NCBI RefSeq assembly: GCF_022096995.1
Contig: NZ_JACXGQ010000008.1
Location: 62,001-126,000, forward strand
Length of the DNA stretch: 64,000 nt
Direction of reading: 5' to 3'
Source of the DNA: Yoonia sp. I 8.24
GTDB taxonomy: Bacteria > Pseudomonadota > Alphaproteobacteria > Rhodobacterales > Rhodobacteraceae
Shown here: one piece after another, positions 62,841 through 64,000 of the stretch
How positions within the stretch are numbered: the first letter of the stretch is position 1
Layout of the letters: the number at the start of each line of letters is the position of its first letter
Notes under the pieces: model-generated
The model's input: only the letters and a program-made list of their open reading frames with translations
Databases searched by the model: none
Told to the model about the DNA's origin: nothing
Position numbers and translations under genes: made by a program

Positions 62841-63470
62841 TTATGTGTTCGCCGGTGCAATCCGCCCAACAATGATGCGAAACGGCACCAAAGCCAGCAG
62901 CGCGATTGTCAGTTTCACACCCCAGTCAGCCACAGCCAGCGATACCCAAAGCGGCACCAACGGACCCGCGTTCAAAAACGGCACGGCCTCTTGCGCCCAG
63001 ATGATCTGATCGGCAGCCATTGCGCTGAACCCGTTAAAGGCAGCGGCAAATGCGATGGAGAAGAAGATCACAGTATCAATCGAAGAACTTACCAAAGTAC
63101 TACCGAGTGGTGCTTTCCACCACGACCCGGCGCGCAACCGGTTGAACACTGCGATATCAAGAAGTTGAGCGACAGTGAAGGCGGTGGCCGATGCGATTGC
63201 GATGCGCAAGGCAACGGCGGGCCCGTATTCAAGCATGATCTGCGAGCCAATCAGCGAACAGATGATACCTACGATCAACCCGACGAACACAACGCGGCGT
63301 GCGGCAGAAACACCGTAAACGCGGTTCATGATATCGGTCACAAGGAAGGCCAGCGGGTAGGTGAACGCCCCCCATGTCAGCAATCCGTCGAGGATCAGAA
63401 ATTGTACGAGGATGTTTGAGGCCACAACAATGATGGCCATGGCGATTACGCCGGGAAGGATGCGTGTCAT
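62841..63470 (-). CDS. VUT-family queuosine-precursor transporter (YhhQ-like)
   Basis: This 209-residue protein has about six membrane helices: VIAMAIIVVASNILVQFLILDGLLTWGAFTYPLAFLVTDIMNRVYG is the VUT/YhhQ signature, with LGSTLVSSSIDTVIFFSIAFAAAF and VSLAVADWGVKLTIALLALVPF later. Family members import preQ0/preQ1 for tRNA queuosine. ATG 63470 is preferred to TTG 63491. No preQ1 riboswitch was recognised upstream. Confidence 0.88.
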   Translation of the reverse strand: MTRILPGVIAMAIIVVASNILVQFLILDGLLTWGAFTYPLAFLVTDIMNRVYGVSAARRVVFVGLIVGIICSLIGSQIMLEYGPAVALRIAIASATAFTVAQLLDIAVFNRLRAGSWWKAPLGSTLVSSSIDTVIFFSIAFAAAFNGFSAMAADQIIWAQEAVPFLNAGPLVPLWVSLAVADWGVKLTIALLALVPFRIIVGRIAPANT

Positions 63471-63558
63471 ATTGGTTTTCCGTTTTGACAAGGGTGCGGC
63501 ACTTGGCCCTGCGGATCATCCGAGGACGGCGCGGGTTAACGCGCTAGCGGGCACTCTG

Positions 63559-64000
63559 TCAATCGCTGATCCGATATTCAACAATTTCGGTTCGTTGAAA
63601 TAGCCGAAAGTTGTCGTCTGAGACCATCGTGATCCGCATGCCAACCCCATCATCCCAGACGCTGATCCCTTCCAGATTATCGTGGAACAGTGGCCCCGTT
63701 TCAAGAATGAGTTCCTCGTTTTGACCATTGAGATCAAAGCGACGAACACGGCTGCGAAATCCAAATCCGGTAAAATCACGTTCAAGAATATATAGGTTGC
63801 CGTCCGGTCCAATATCCGCGCCCACAACCAAGAACGCGCCGCGTCGCGGGATCGTAAATGGCTGGTCCCAAGCGTTGTTTTTGAAACGGTAAATGGGAAA
63901 CGGGCGCGTCGCACGCCCGGAACGTTCAGGGATGGTGTAAAGTGCGCCATCGGGAGCAATCGCGAGCGCTTCAAGCGAAGAATTATTTTGCATACCTGCA
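63559..64000 (-). CDS. Esterase-like phytase-domain protein (5' end cut by window)
   Basis: The frame reads through the window edge (AGMQNNSSLEALAIAPDGALYTIPERSG...), so the N-terminus is missing; the ATG at 63993 is probably internal. SLEALAIAPDGALY, ADIGPDGNLYILERDF, NLEGISVWDDGVGMRITMVSDDNF and the repeat-like beta propeller pattern match the esterase-like phytase family (PF13449). It is usually exported. It may share a message with the VUT gene downstream. Confidence 0.8.
   Translation of the reverse strand, partial: AGMQNNSSLEALAIAPDGALYTIPERSGRATRPFPIYRFKNNAWDQPFTIPRRGAFLVVGADIGPDGNLYILERDFTGFGFRSRVRRFDLNGQNEELILETGPLFHDNLEGISVWDDGVGMRITMVSDDNFRLFQRTEIVEYRISD

Noticed and set aside
63471..63558. 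preQ1 riboswitch before the VUT gene
   Set aside because: The short upstream region lacks a recognisable preQ1-I or preQ1-II pattern.

Overview
The window is about 64 kb of an alphaproteobacterial chromosome, most likely from a roseobacter-type member of the Rhodobacteraceae. This rests on the Fla1-type flagellar superoperon layout (motB-flgE-flgK-flgL-flgI / fliP-fliN-fliH-fliF / fliL-pflI-motE-motA / flhA-fliR-flhB / flgH-flgA-flgG-flgF-fliQ-fliE-flgC-flgB / fliI / flaF-flbT-fliC), the FlaF/FlbT regulators, DUF1217 and MotE proteins, CtrA-like sites upstream of flagellar genes, moderate-to-high GC, and the dnaA-dnaN-recF-gyrB block. No rRNA, tRNA, CRISPR array, insertion sequence or prophage was seen.

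Layout. 1-2.8 kb: an ExbB/MotA-like channel gene and a long coiled-coil OmpA-domain partner (cut by the window edge). 2.9-6 kb: a ChaC-like gamma-glutamylcyclotransferase, IPP isomerase, then a ThuA-like plus Gfo/Idh/MocA pair behind a perfect 22-bp LacI-type palindrome and ending at a clear terminator. 6.1-36.3 kb: the flagellar cluster, containing rod, hook, rings, export apparatus, ATPase, stator (motA and motB are about 10 kb apart), chaperones, flagellin, hook-length control and hook cap. FliG, FliM, FliD, FliA and chemotaxis genes are not in the window. Several cluster genes remain of unknown function, including a 707-residue exported protein between motA and flhA and a second FliL.

36.3-42.5 kb: ubiE-ubiB (ubiquinone), an unknown membrane protein, mutM, an enoyl-CoA hydratase, a tandem PilJ-domain protein and rpsT with a strong terminator. 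42.5-50.4 kb: a 0.5-kb dnaA upstream region with palindromes, then dnaA, dnaN, recF, a VOC protein, a LysE exporter and gyrB. 50.4-60.9 kb: a mixed housekeeping section with OmpA, a methyltransferase, an APC permease, an AbrB-type membrane protein, TrhO, a YegD-like Hsp70, a phosphodiesterase, a P-loop kinase-like protein and pncA-GT2-pncB (NAD salvage). 60.97-62.05 kb: one AT-rich RelA/SpoT-domain gene that looks foreign. 62.1-64 kb: arfB, preceded on the same strand by a short structured transcript that carries a tiny open reading frame with a near-full anti-Shine-Dalgarno match and ends in an intrinsic terminator. Then a VUT/YhhQ transporter and a partial esterase-like phytase.

The most interesting candidates are the leader RNA and micro-ORF upstream of arfB, the AT-rich RelA/SpoT gene beside arfB, the flagellin 5' leader palindrome, the CtrA-like sites, the nested alternative hairpins between gyrB and ompA, and the unknown motor-cluster proteins.
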